This document shows, piece by piece, positions 34,116-45,400 of a stretch of DNA of 64,000 nt. Below the pieces are notes generated by a model, which was not told the origin of the DNA, did no database searches, and saw nothing but the letters and a program-made list of their open reading frames with translations. Source of the stretch: Chamaea fasciata (taxonomy: Eukaryota > Chordata > Aves > Passeriformes > Sylviidae); assembly GCA_029207755.1 (NCBI GenBank), contig JARCOQ010000112.1, forward strand, positions 124,001 to 188,000, given 5' to 3'. A program made the position numbers and the translations under genes. The stretch's first letter is position 1, and the number at the start of each line of letters is the position of its first letter.

Positions 34116-34301
34116 GGGATGATGGGAGTTGTAGGCGCGGGTAGAACAGGGTTGAACGGCGCCGCGGAGCATCACGGGAGGTGGAGGCGCAGCTCCAATG
34201 GCTGTCGGCGGGGCGCGGGGCATGATGGGAGATGGAGTCACGGCTGGAGTAGCGCTCCGAGTGCGCCGCGGAGCATGCTGGGAGCTGTAGTCCCGGAAGT
34301 G
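34116..34301. promoter_or_regulatory. Four spaced ZNF143 (SBS)-type motifs plus ETS site
   Basis: On the minus strand, ACTACAACTCCCATCATG-like motifs lie at 34116-34133, 34168-34188, 34219-34239 and 34272-34292. The last reads ACTACAGCTCCCAGCATGC and abuts a CCGGAAGTG ETS site (34293-34301). Spacing is 51-53 bp, so the array looks like a tandemly repeated promoter element. ZNF143/STAF sites of this kind mark bidirectional CpG promoters. No exon next to it was recognised. Confidence 0.65.
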
Positions 34302-34987
34302 GCTCGAACGGGGCGTCTGGGGCTCCGGGAAGGCGCTTTGGGGACACTTTTGTGTCCGAGCCGGGGTTTGAGGTCCTCGGGGGGAACGTGTACGGCTCGG
34401 GAGCACTTGCGGGGAGCTTGGGGAGCTGTCACCGAGCTCTCTAGGGCGCGGGGCGGGGCAGGAGTTTTTAGGCGCAGAACCGTGTTCCGAGGGGCTCCGA
34501 GGCCAGGGGGGATGATTGGAGATGAATTCCCTGAAGTCGCTCTAAGGGGAATCTGTGGGGTCGGAGCGTTCAAGGGATCCGGGGACGCTTTGGGGGCGGG
34601 CGAATGGGCGCTGAGGGAACAGTTGGGGATCCTGGAGGGGCTGGGGGACACTTGTTCACTTCAACGTGTTTATTTACTTATGAAACATACGTATTGTATT
34701 TAAAACTTAATATTCCATAGGTATGGGTTCTATAGGCGTAGATATCAATTAGCCTAAGTGCAAAACCTAATATTCCATGTAAGAATGATGTTCTCTACTG
34801 TTAAAAGCAAAATTAACCAAAACAAACAAAAAGGAGAGGGTTAACCATTAATGAGAAAGGAACAGAAAAGGTTGTTATGCCACTGTAAACTTTCACTCTG
34901 AGTCTACATTTCAAATGATACAGGTGACCCATCTGAAGGAGGATTTCTCCTCAGGAGAAATGTCTTTCTAAAAGTTTCCTTTGTTGC

Positions 34988-35235
34988 CAGGAGCTGCCTC
35001 TGTGCCAGGAGCCCGGCCCAGCTCAGCAGCACAGAAACAGCACAAGGACTTGAACGACCCTCCCGTGGATTTGGTGTTTCCATTCAACTCTGTCCCTGAA
35101 AGAGTGTTCCAAAAACTTCTCAAGAGCTCAAAGGTAAATTAAAACACTGAAGTTTTTTGCCGTTTTAATGGGACACACAGAGAGACCCAATGGAGAAAGT
35201 GTCCCCAGGTTCCATCACTGCAGGCACTGGTGACA
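34988..35235 (+). repeat. Diverged fragment of the duplicated block
   Basis: Matches 11745-11975 and 45268-45525 ('ggagctgcctctgtgccaggagcccggcccagctcagcag', then 'gagaaagtg'). It has the 'tgtccccagg' that copy 1 lacks and copy 2 retains. Confidence 0.85.
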
Positions 35236-35333
35236 GGTGGAGACAGACAAGGCAAAGGTGTCTCTGGTGCTGAGCAAACCTGGATGTGTTCCATGAATCC
35301 AAAAGGCCAAGGCCTGAGCCCCGGCCCCTGGCA

Positions 35334-35540
35334 AGGCAGGGATCTGTGGGGCAGGGATCTGTGGGGCAGGGAACTGTGGGTCAGGGCTCTGTGGGTCACA
35401 GATCCGTGGGTCAGGGCTCTGTGGGTCAGGGCTCAGCCGTGGGTCAGGGCTCTGTGGGTCCGGGATCTGTGGGTCCGGGCTCTGTGGGTCAGGGCTCAGC
35501 CGTGGGTCACAGATCCGTGGGTCAGGGCTCAGCCGTGGGG
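35334..35540. repeat. TGTGGGTCAGGGCTC minisatellite (15-18 bp unit)
   Basis: About 13 units of 'tgtgggtcagggctc' with CAGCC and CACAGATC variants. Tandem open frames of W-V-R-A-L type are artefacts. Confidence 0.9.
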
Positions 35541-35545
35541 CTCAC

Positions 35546-35612
35546 CGTGGCAGGGGTTGCTCAGGAGGTCACTCGGGGGGCGCCGGATCCTATGGGGCGG
35601 CTCCAGCGGCTC
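35546..35612 (-). other. Exon-like segment of an unidentified gene
   Basis: On the minus strand TCTGCCCCACAG precedes 67 bases that end at a strong GTGAGC donor. One frame reads E-P-L-E-P-P-H-R-I-R-R-P-P-S-D-L-L-S-N-P-C-H, unlike the surrounding minisatellites in composition. The protein was not recognised. It may be part of the same gene as 38182-38258. Confidence 0.4.
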
Positions 35613-35734
35613 CTGTGGGGCAGAGACGGGGGCGGGACAATCTGTGGGGCAGGAGCCATCTGGGGGGCGGGGATGGGATCTGTGGGGCGGGATTTGGGAT
35701 TCGGGATCTATGGGGCAGAGGGGGGATCCCTCAA

Positions 35735-36380
35735 AATTCCCACAAAAATCCCCAAATTTCCCAAAAACTCCAAATTTCCCCCCCAAAAAATTCCAATTTT
35801 TTCCTCGAAAAAATTCCCAAAATTTTCCCCCAGAATTCCCAAAATTTCCCAATTTTTCCCAATTTTTCCCAATTTTTTCCCAATTTTCCCCCATTTTTCC
35901 CAATTTTTTCCCAATTTTCCCCCATTTTTCTCAATTTTTCCCAATTTTTTTTAATATTCCGCACGTTTCCCACAGAATCCTCAAAAAATTCCCCCAAAAT
36001 TCCCCAAAATTTTCCACAAAAAGTCCCAAATCTTTCAAATCCCCCCAAATGTTCCCAATTTTTTTCCAATTTTCCCAAATTTTGGGGTTTTTCCCCCAAA
36101 TTTCCCCAAAAATCCCCCTAAAAACGACCCCAAACCATCAAAAAATCCCAAAATTTTCCTGATTTTCCCACAAAATCCCCTAAAAATTCCCCCCAAAATC
36201 CCCAAATTCCCAATTTTCACCCCAAATCTCCCAAAATTTCCCCAAAATTCTCCCAGATTTCCCAAATCCTCCATTTTCCCCCCAGAATTCCCCTAAAAAC
36301 GACCCCCAAAATCCCAAATTTCCCCCAAATTCTCAAATTTTCACCCCAAATTTCGGGGTTTTCCCCCCAAAACTTTCCGA
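35735..36380 (-). repeat. GGGAAATTTTGGG tract, minus orientation
   Basis: The plus strand reads CCCAAAATTTCCC/AATTTTTCCC repeatedly, the complement of the tract that follows at 36415-37310. The two form a large imperfect inverted repeat separated by about 35 bp of GC-rich sequence. Confidence 0.85.
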
Positions 36381-36414
36381 CCTCGAGGGCCACCGGTGGG
36401 CGCTCTGCGGGGAG

Positions 36415-37310
36415 AGAATTTGCCAGATTTTGGGAAAATTTGGGGGAATTTTGGGGAGTTTTGAAGGAATTTTGGGAGAATTTTGAGGATTTGGGGTCAT
36501 TTTGGGGCAAATTTGGGGGAATATTTTGGGAAATTTGGGAGAATTTGGGGGAAATTTCAGGTAATTTGGAAAAAATTGGGGGGAAATTTTGGGGGATTTT
36601 GGGAGGAATTTGGGAAAAAAATTGGGACTTTTTGGGGGAAATTTGGGGGGTTTTTTCCGGAAATTTTGGGGTTATTTGGGGGAATTTTGGGAAAATTTGG
36701 GAATTTTAGGGGGAAATTCGGGGGATTCAGAGGAATTCGGAGAAGGAATGGTGAAATCCTGGGAATTTTTGGACCATTTTGGGTCATATCGGGAGAAATT
36801 TTGGTTGATTTGGGAGGGAAATTTGGGAATTTTGGGGGACTATTTGGGACTTTTGAGGAAATTTTGGGAATTTTTTTTGATTTTGGCTAAATTTGGGAGA
36901 ATTTGGAGGATTTTTGAAAAAATTTTGAGAATTTTGGGGAATTTTTGACAAAATTTTGGGAAATTTTTTTGGATTTTGGTAAAATTTGGGGAATTTTTGA
37001 GGAAATTTTGGGAATTTTTGTGGGCTGTTTTTGGGGGGAAATTCAGGAGAATTTTGGTCGATTTTGGGGGGATTTGGGGACAATTTTGGGGGAGATATTT
37101 GGGGAATTTTGAAGAATTTTGAGGGATTTTTGAAGAAATTTTGGGAATTTTTGGGGGGATTTTGGTAAAATTTGGGGATTATTTGGGACTTTTGAGGAAA
37201 TTTTGGGAATTTTTTTAGATTTTGGGGAAATTTGAGGGGAATTTTGGGGATTTTTGGGGAAATTTGGGGCGGATTTTTGGGGGGGGAAATTCGGGACAAT
37301 TTTGGGGTCA
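36415..37310 (+). repeat. GGGAATTTTGGGG tract, plus orientation
   Basis: Degenerate units of G3-5 A2-3 T3-5 repeat for 900 bp. No exon could be seen inside. Confidence 0.85.
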
Positions 37311-37371
37311 TTTGGGGCCTCGGTGTATCCCGTCGTGCCCCGCGGCGCCGCTTTGCTCCTCGGCGTACAAA

Positions 37372-37673
37372 TGACGTCACCCGCGTTTATTTCGCCTCTC
37401 ATTTGCATAAATTTACATAAGGCTGGCGCCTCGGTGAGGTGGGCGGGGTCAGAGCCACGCCCAGGTGCCTCCCAGTACAAACCAGTAACTCCCAGTCCCC
37501 GTGGTCAGTGACGTCATTCGCATTTATTTGTGCTCCCATTTACATAAATTTGCATATCGGCGCAGTGGGCGGGGTCAGAGCCGTGTTGGCCCCTCGCACT
37601 CCCTCCCAGTACAACCCAGTAACCCCCAGGGCCCGCCCAGTTTGCCCCGCCCTTGTTGTCACTCCATATAAGG
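37372..37673. promoter_or_regulatory. Duplicated CRE/octamer/GC-box module with CArG box
   Basis: Two copies of a module about 137 bp apart each carry TGACGTCA (37372-37379; 37509-37516), a CATTTGCATAAAT- or TTTACATAAATTTGCAT-type octamer region, and GGGCGGGGTCAGAGCC (37441; 37567). A perfect CArG box CCATATAAGG (37664-37673) lies downstream next to CCCCGCCC. CREB/ATF, POU and SRF sites together resemble an inducible (immediate-early type) promoter. No gene start could be assigned. Confidence 0.5.
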
Positions 37674-37759
37674 GAATGGGGCATGGCCTGATGAGGGGCG
37701 TGGTCAGTTCACCTTTTGGGGGGGCAAAGGTTACACCACGCCCAGAAACCCCGAAACCA

Positions 37760-38160
37760 GTTTAAACCAGTATAAACCAGTAACCCCCAAACCCACTCCC
37801 AGTCCATCCCAGTATAAACCAGTGACCCCAGACCCACTCCCAGTTCATCCCAGTATAAACCAGTGACCCCAAACCCACTCCCAGTCCATCCCAGTATGAA
37901 CCAGTGACCCCAAACCCACTCCCAGTCCATCCCAGTATAAACCAGTGACCCCAAACCCACTCCCAGTCCATCCCAGTATAAACCAGTGACCCCAAACCCA
38001 CTCCCAGTTCATCCCAGTATAAACCAGTGACCCCAAACCCACTCCCAGTTCATCCCAGTATAAACCAGTGACCCCAAACCCACTCCCAGTTCATCCCAGT
38101 ATAAACCAGTGACCCCAAACCCACTCCCAGTTCTTTCCAGTATAAACCAGTGCCCCTCAG
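37760..38160. repeat. 41-bp minisatellite, about ten units
   Basis: The unit 'ccccaaacccactcccagt / ccatcccagtataaaccagtga' is repeated with very few changes, indicating recent homogenisation. Confidence 0.95.
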
Positions 38161-38181
38161 TCCCCGTCCCAGTGCCCTCAC

Positions 38182-38258
38182 CTGTCCGTACTGGTTTGAA
38201 CTGGGATCTCTCGATGCTCGGTGGCCTCCAGGGAGTGCCTCAGCACCAGGGCCTGGCG
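38182..38258 (-). other. Exon-like segment, 77 bp, unidentified
   Basis: On the minus strand CCCCCAG precedes 77 bases with two open phases (one reading R-Q-A-L-V-L-R-H-S-L-E-A-T-E-H-R-E) and a CAG/GTGAGG donor. The 3' part resembles the adjacent 41-bp repeat, so the exon may be spurious. Confidence 0.3.
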
Positions 38259-38269
38259 CTGGGGGACCC

Positions 38270-38490
38270 TGGGAGTTACTGGTTTATACTGGTTTGTACT
38301 GGTTTGTACTGGGTTATACTGGTTTGTACTGGTTTGGGGGTTTTCCTTACTGGTTTGTACGAGGAGGGGGTTTAGGGGTCACTGGGATGAAGTGGGATGA
38401 ACTGGGAAGGGATTTGGGGTGACTGATTTGTACTGGTTTATACTGGTTTGGGGTTTTTCTTTACTGGTTTGTACTGGTTTGTACTGGGAG
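38270..38490. repeat. ACTGGTTTGT short repeat, inverted relative to the 41-bp array
   Basis: 'tactggtttgtactggttt' and 'actggtttatactgg' repeat. These are the complement of the 'cagtataaaccagt' core of the preceding minisatellite. Confidence 0.85.
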
Positions 38491-40080
38491 GGGGTTTGGG
38501 GTTTTTTGGGATTTTTGGGGAGAATTTTGGGGATTTTGGGGCATCAAAAATCCCAATTTTGAGTCGGAATTTTGGGTGAATTTGGGGGATTTTGGGGCTT
38601 TAAAAATCCAAATTTTTAGTGGGAATTTTGGGGTGAATTTTGGGGGTTTTGGGGCTCCTAAAAATTCCAATTTTTGGGTGAATTTTGGGGATTTCCCAAT
38701 TTTTAGTGGGAATTTTGGGGTCATTTTTGGGGATTTGCGGGCTCCAAAAATCTCAATTTTAGTGGGAATTTTCGGGGATTTTGGGTGGGAATTTTGGGGT
38801 GAATTTGGGTAATTTTGGGGCTTCAAAAATCCCATTTTTCAATCAGAATTTTGGGGTCATTTTTTGGGATTTTGGAGGTCTGAAATCCTGATTTTTGTGG
38901 CGAATTTTTGGGTAATTTTTTTGGATTTTGGGGGCTCTGAAATCCCGATTTTTAATGGGAATTTTTGGGGTCATTTTTGGGGCATTTTGAGTGAATTTTG
39001 GGGGATTTTGGGGCTCTAAAAGTTCCAAATTTTAGTGGGAATTTTGGGGTGAAATTAGGGGATTTTGGGACTTTAAAAATTCCATATTTTGGGTGAATTT
39101 TTGAGATTTTTGGGGCTCTAAAAATCTCAATTTTTAGTGGGAATTTTGGGTTTTTTGAGAAATTTTAGTTGGGAATTTTGGGGATTTTGGGGCTTTAAAA
39201 ATTCCCCCTTTCAGCAGGAAATTTTGGGGTGAATTTTGGGGATTTTTGGGCTCTAAAAAATCTCAATTTTAGTGGGAAATTTGGGTGGGAATTTTGGGGT
39301 GAATTTGAGGGATTTTGGGGCTTAAAAAATCTCAGTTTTCAGTCGGGATTTTGGGGTAATTTTTTTGGATTTTGGGGCTCTGAAGTCCCGATATTTAGTG
39401 GGAACTTTTGGGGTCATTTTGGGGGCATTTTGGGTGAATTTTTGGGGATTTTGGGGCTCTAAAAATCCCAATTTTTAGTGGAAATTTTGGCGTTTTTTGA
39501 GGGATTTTAGGTGGGAATTTTGGGGTGAATTTTTGGGGGGATTTTGGGGCTCTGAAAATCCCAATTTTTAGTGGGAATTTTGGGGTGGATTTTGGGGATT
39601 TTGGGGCATTAAAAATCCTAATTTTTAGTGGGAATTTTTGGAGTAAATTTTTGGGATTTTGGGTGGAAATTTTGGGGTGAATTTTGGGGATTTTGGGGCT
39701 TTAAAAATTCCAATTTTTGGGTGAATTTTTGGGATTCTTTGGGCTCTAAAAATCCCAATTTTTAGTGGGAATTTTGGGGTCATTTTTGGGGATTTGGGGG
39801 CTCCAAAAATCCCAATTTTTAGTGGGAATTTTGGGGTTTTTTGAGGGACTTTAGGTGGGAATTTTGGGGTGAATTTGGGGGATTTTGAGGCTTAAAAAAT
39901 CTCCGTTTTCAGTGGAAATTTTGGGGTCATTTTTAGGGATTTTGGGGGGAAATTTTGGGGTGAATTTAGGGGATTTTTGGGCTTTAAAAATCTCAAATTT
40001 TGGGGGGAATTTTGGAGTAAATTTTTGGGATATTGGGTGGAAATTTTGGGGTGAATTTAGGGGATTTTGGGGCTTTAAAA
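38491..40080 (+). repeat. GGGAATTTTGGGGTGAATTTTGGGG tract with AAAAATCCCAATTTTTAGTG units
   Basis: Higher-order units of roughly 60-90 bp alternate 'gggaattttggggtgaatttt', 'ggggattttggggct' and 'ctaaaaatcccaatttttagt' for 1.6 kb. The AATCCCAATTTTTAGTGGGAATT segment is itself near-palindromic. Confidence 0.9.
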
Positions 40081-40087
40081 ATTTGTT

Positions 40088-40620
40088 CTGGCTTGAAGTA
40101 TATTCTATCACCATCTTCATGAACTGTTGAAACCAGGTGAGGCAGTGCTCCCTGCCTCCTCCACTCTGGCTTATCTTCTGTTAATGGGCCCATCAACACC
40201 TTTGCTGCACAGCTCACAGATAACCCCCTCCTGGACTACCTCCTGTTAATGGGCCCATCAGGCCTTATCACATGACTCACCATCCCATTGTGAGATGCTC
40301 CGCCCAGAGGGAGAAACCAAGCATTCCAGCCTGGATATAAGCTGAGACTCTGAACACCAGAGGGGCGCTTACCCACTGGATTCCCAGAGGACCCGAGCTA
40401 CCAGACCTTTCTACAGGATCACTGCTTCAGGAAGACCACCTCATCTGGACTGCTTCCATCACTCCGCTCAGGTTGTCCTCTGACTCTTTCAGTGGTCTTT
40501 TGTATTATTGCATCTATTTTATTTTACTTTCTTTCCTTTTTTTCTATTAAATTGTATCTCTGACTTGGAGCCTCTCATTTGTTTTGCTTTCAAAACACTA
40601 CATACTGTTTTCGTTTGTTA
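40088..40620 (+). mobile_element. Probable LTR (solo or truncated)
   Basis: The sequence starts at TGTTCTGG after the tract, carries a TATAA box (GGATATAAGC, 40332-40341), a duplicated 'ctgttaatgggcccatca' (40178-40195 and 40234-40251), and ATTAAA (40545-40550) followed by a T/G-rich stretch. This is LTR-like U3-R-U5 organisation. The family and the 3' end are uncertain. Confidence 0.5.
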
Positions 40621-40776
40621 TTAATTCTGTAGTTGTTTGGTGAGGGGGTTTTTTGTGTTTGTTTGCTTTGTATTACATACTAGTAAAGAATTGCTATTCC
40701 TATTTCCCAAATCTTTTCCAAAGAGCCTCTGATTGTAATTTTACCTGGCAGATACCTGTCTTCCCAAACCAAGACA

Positions 40777-41252
40777 GTACTTCACCGGTCCATATTTTCT
40801 ACTGTAACTTATTAACTCCTCTGCTACCTCACTCCATGTCCAAAGTTTATAACTGCTGTTAGATTGTGTGCTAGGAGTTGTGAAAGGTGAGGAGTCAGTG
40901 GAGTCAGTGGAACCAGTTTGATCTCTTGTGTGTCCAAGAAATCTTTCAAGTCTATCTACCGAAGAGATAGATGCTATTGTTTTTGGAAGAAGAATTGCTG
41001 TTGGTTTAAGAGACTCTGGCAAACCTCGAATGAGGGGGGTCATAATCTCAGGTTTGACAGGCTGTTGCATTGGTGACTCACAGCCAGAGATTAATTTTCT
41101 TTCCTGTATCATTTGCAAGCATGCAGCTTTGTGTATGTTTTCTAGGAGTTGGTCTGAGGTGCCGACTATTGCCAGAGGGTCGCCCGTCTCTAGGGGGTTT
41201 AACCCCCCTGCCCAGTGAGCTGCACACTGTGTCAGGGACCATGGAGCATGTG
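40777..41252 (-). mobile_element. gag: Inverted ERV gag fragment at the duplication edge
   Basis: This is the reverse complement of gag positions about 17247-17722 of ERV copy 1, and is similarly close to copy 2. It ends exactly where duplication copy 2 begins (41252/41253). It lies in the opposite orientation to both ERV copies, so it is a rearrangement scar rather than a third full insertion. Confidence 0.9.
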
Positions 41253-41435
41253 TTCCTTTAAAGCCACCAGGAGTGCAGCCCCTCATTGACACAGTCTGTG
41301 GCCACAGGGAAGGTGGAGAGAAACAAAATGAGAAATGGCACAAACAGTGACACTGCTTTGTGGACAATATTATAAAAGTAAAACAAAGGAAAAGAACCTC
41401 CAAAGTAAAGCAACAAGAGGTATCAAAAATGACTT

Positions 41436-42434
41436 TTATGACAAGTGATTTTGAGAAACTGGCCAGCAGTTTAATGTTTGTGAAACCATCCAGCCATCAG
41501 TCTTCCATACTGCAGCCTCGAGCTCCTGCTTCCTCAGGCTGCAGATGAGGGGGTTCATGGCTGGAGGCACCAGCGAGAACAGAACTGACAGGGCCAGATC
41601 CGGGGATGGGGAGGAGATTGGGGGGGCTTCAGATAGGCAAACATGGCAGTGCTGAGGAACAGGGAGAGCACAGCCAGGTGAAAATTCCCCAGAGAAAGAA
41701 GGAACAAACCCAACCCCCAACAGGGAGGCAGGTGGAGAAGGCTTTGTGCCGTCCCTGCTCAGAGGGGATCCTCAGCACAGCCCTGATGATCTGCACATAG
41801 GAGAAAACAATGAACACAAAACAACGTAATCCTAAAGAGATGGAAAAACCAATGAACCCAAACTCCCTGAAGCAGTAGTTGGACTAGGAGAGCTTGAGGA
41901 TCTGGTGGACCTCGTGGAAGAACTGGCCCAGCGCATTGCCATGGCACAGGGGCAGGGAAAATGTATTGGCCGTGTGCATGAGAGCATTGAGAAAGGCACT
42001 GGCCCAGGCAGCTGCTGCCATGTGGGCACAAGCTCTGCTGCCCAGGAGGGTCCCGTAGTGCAGGGGTCTGCAGATGGACACATAGCGGTCATAGCACATG
42101 ATGGTCAGGAGCAAATACTCTGCTGACATGAAGAACAGAAAGAAAAAGAGCCGTGCAGCACCTCCCGTGTAGGAGATGGTCCTGGTGTCCCAGAGGGAAT
42201 TGTGCATGGCTTTGGGGACAGTGGTGCAGGCCGCTGAGGGCCAGGTTGAGCAGGAAGAAGAACATGGGGCTGTGCAGGTGGTGGCCGCAAGCTATGGCAC
42301 TGATGATGAGGCCGTTGCCCAGGAGGGCAGCCAGGGAGATGCCCAGGAAGAGGCAGAAGTGCAGGAGCTGCAGCTGCCGCGTGTCTGCCAATGCCAGCAG
42401 GAGGGAAGCGGCTGATGGAGCTGCTGTTGGACAT
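41436..42434 (-). pseudogene. Olfactory receptor pseudogene, OR14-like (copy 2)
   Basis: Second copy of the pseudogene at 7943-8901, with the same frameshifts and TAG. It additionally carries an insertion of about 41 bp (41681-41722) inside the TM6 region after KAFSTCL, which shifts the frame. The insertion is private to this copy, because copy 1 keeps the family sequence there. Two positions are closer to the family norm here (LLGNG for LLGHG in TM1, AAAWAS for AAAGAS in TM4), so those changes occurred in copy 1 after duplication. Confidence 0.85.
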
Positions 42435-42454
42435 TTGCTGTGGCTGCACATGGG

Positions 42455-45400
42455 GACATGTTCATGGATAAAGGACAGTGACAAGTCAGGACAGGCTGCT
42501 TTGAGCCAAACATGGGTCATTCCCTGTAGACTGTCCCACTGTGATTCACCCACCCTTGTTCCTGCTCTGGGAAAACCTTCACCCAGGTCCCTGCCTGAGC
42601 TCCAGTTGTGCTGTCTGAGTGTGCCAGGAGCAGCCAGGCCTGTGCATGGGGGCTCTCCAGGAGCCGTCCCTGCCCCGCTGCCCTGGGTTTTTGGCCATGT
42701 GGCAGAGGGACAAGCCTGGATATTCAGGATTTGTCAGTGGAATCACTCCTAATGCAGAAAGGCTTGTTGCCATCTTCACTCCCACTTCTAAAGGGCATGG
42801 AGAACAGGAAGGAATTATAGGCATTATTTTCCTGCCCACACATCATTCCTGGTATACTGAGGTCAGAAATCCCCAGCATTTCTGCTGCACCAGACCTTGC
42901 CCAGAGCAGAGGGATCCCTGAATGTCTCGCCCTCTCCAAAGGTCTCTGGGCAAGGTCCTCAGCACCCCCTTCTGCCAAGGACACTCACAGCTCCCTTGGC
43001 AAACCCAACAGCATTTCCTCAGCTGTGGCATCTCTGCACTTCCCCGTGGCACATTCAGGGAACTGCCAGAGGCTCTGGCACAGATCTGCAGGCAGGAGGG
43101 CAGCTCAGAGCTTGGAAGGACGCAGCAAGGAGATCCCCGGGTGTGCCCATGATGGGGTCTCAGGGAGGGGGCTCAGCTCATTCCCCTTTCCCATGGACTG
43201 CTTTGCCCACAGCCACACAGCTCACAGGGAAGCTCGGACACCCCATTCCCATGGACACAGCTGCCTGGCAAGAATCCCAAGGGCAGTGCCTGGCTCAGCT
43301 GCTGCAAATGCCAGAGCCTCCCTGAGAGCACCAGATGACAGTGACAGAACCAGGGGAGGGCAGAACCAAGAGAAGATGTTGTGGGGCTGTGCCTGGGAGG
43401 GCAGGGCAGACACAGCCAGGCACTCAGGACAGTGTTCCCGTGCCCAGCTGTGCACAGCACCTCCCACACACCCACAGTGCCCTCCTGCCCCCAGCACTGC
43501 TCTGTTCAGCCCCCTCTCCTTCCCTGAGCCTCTCCCTGGGCCTGGACATTTCCCTCCTGAGAGGAGCCTTGTCCCTGCCAGTGCTCACAGAGCCCATCCC
43601 ACCCTCTGCGCCCTGGGCCCAGCCCTACAGAAACCTGCCTGTCTGCAGGGCCCGGCCTGGGGCAGGGTCTGTCTGCAGCTGGGCAAGGGCAGCTCAGGAG
43701 AGCCCTGCTGGGCCCTGCAAAGGGGATGCTGCTGCTGCTGCTGAGGGCTGAGGAGTGGCTGAAGGCCCTTTAGGAGGCTCCCAGCAGAGAGACTGACCAC
43801 CCAAAGTTACAAACCAGGAGTCTCTGTAAATGATTAAACATGACTCTGATGATCCTAGGTGTCCCTTTCAACTCATAATGTTCTGTGGTTCTGTGATTAC
43901 AATTCCTGTTCTGCTTCACTCATCCTCTTTTGCCTATAATCAGAAGAGAAAAAAACCCCTTGCAACAGCGTTACAACAGTGAAGTAAAAACCAGACCTTT
44001 CTTGGAAACTTCCAGGTGTCTCAGTGGGAATGAGGAACACCCAGCCCCTGATTTCAACAATTGATTAGAGGTTGATTAATTAGGATATTTAACAGAAACA
44101 TCGAATAGGAAATTCAGTATCCACAGCTACAAACCCCTGGGTCAACCCATTGGAGTAGGTCCAAGGACTTCTTTGTGCCACTTTTTTTTCTGACTGCTCA
44201 CACTCTGGTTTAAAAACAAAATGTTCGTCTTGTAGGTCCACTTCCTGACAATAAGACTGGGCAGTATTTCAGGAATATATTTTGAAGCTTATTGTTCTAA
44301 AATCTAAGATAAAGGGTAGGAAATGTTGTAGAGTTAATTAAAGATTATAGTAATACAAGTATATAAAAGTAGTTGAATAGAGTCATAGTAGTTGAATAGA
44401 GTTGATTAAAGATAATAGTTTTATAACTACATAATAGTAGTTAACAGAGCTACGAATAAATGAAAAATGCATAAAAAGCAAAAATGTTTTTGTCATCACC
44501 CCAACTTTCCCATCCTTCTCCAAGCAGGAAATTGAAAACACTCTCAGGAAAGCTCCTGGTCTTTGCAGCAATACCAGGCTTAGCTTCCTTTGGCAAGTGT
44601 CCTCCGGAGCTGTGCCCAGGCTGGTCTGGAGCTGGGAGCAGCCCTGCCCCACACAGCCCCTCTCAGCAGCAGCACCTGCCCTGCTCAGGGTGGCTCCTTC
44701 CCCCCACAGCTTCTCCCCAGCGCTGGCAGCAGCTCCCCGGGCCAGCTGAGAGCTGTCCCTGGCAGGCAGCAGGGTCCCTGGCCCAGCGCAGCGCCCTGGG
44801 CTGCAGGACCCTGCTCTGCTCGACAGCCCTGGGCACCCCTGGCTGCAGCCCCGGCTGCTCAGCCCTGCAGCAGAGCCCGGCAACAGGGAGCTGCCCTGTG
44901 CTGTGCCTCGGGGGCTGCAGCAGGGACACCCAGCCCTGCCCTGGGGCCACATGCCTGCTCTGCAGCCACGCTGAGAGTCCTCCTGGAAGGGCCTTAAAGC
45001 TGTGGGATGTGCCAGCTTCAGGAGATCCCTGCAGGAGCTGCAGCTTCTCTTCCCCCAGCCTGGGAGTGACTCTTCCTAACGCTGCGAGGATTTGTCCCCC
45101 AGTGAGCCCTCAGTGAGCTCTGCTCTGTGCTGCCAGCCCAGGCTGAGTTGAAGCCCTCTGTGCCTGTGTGCTGTGCCCGGGGTGGCTGCAGGCAGTGCCC
45201 CAGCCCTGCTGGGCTGGGCACAGGAGCTGCTCCTGGGCAGAGCTGTCTCTCTGCAGCGCTGCCCTTGCCAGGAGCTGCCTCTGTGCCAGGAGCCCGGCCC
45301 AGCTCAGCAGCGCAGACACGGCACAAGGACTTGAGTGACCCTCTCCAGGCTTGTGCTGAGGCCCTGAACATCAGTCCCTGAGAGGGAGCTGGAGAAACCT

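Noticed and set aside
35230..36162. 310-codon frame over minisatellite and CCCAAAATTT tract
   Set aside because: Pure repeat translation (W-V-R-A-L, then F-P-N-F), with similar frames on the other strand.
37760..38160. Direct repeats considered as a CRISPR array
   Set aside because: The 41-bp units are contiguous without unique spacers and the genome is eukaryotic; it is a minisatellite.
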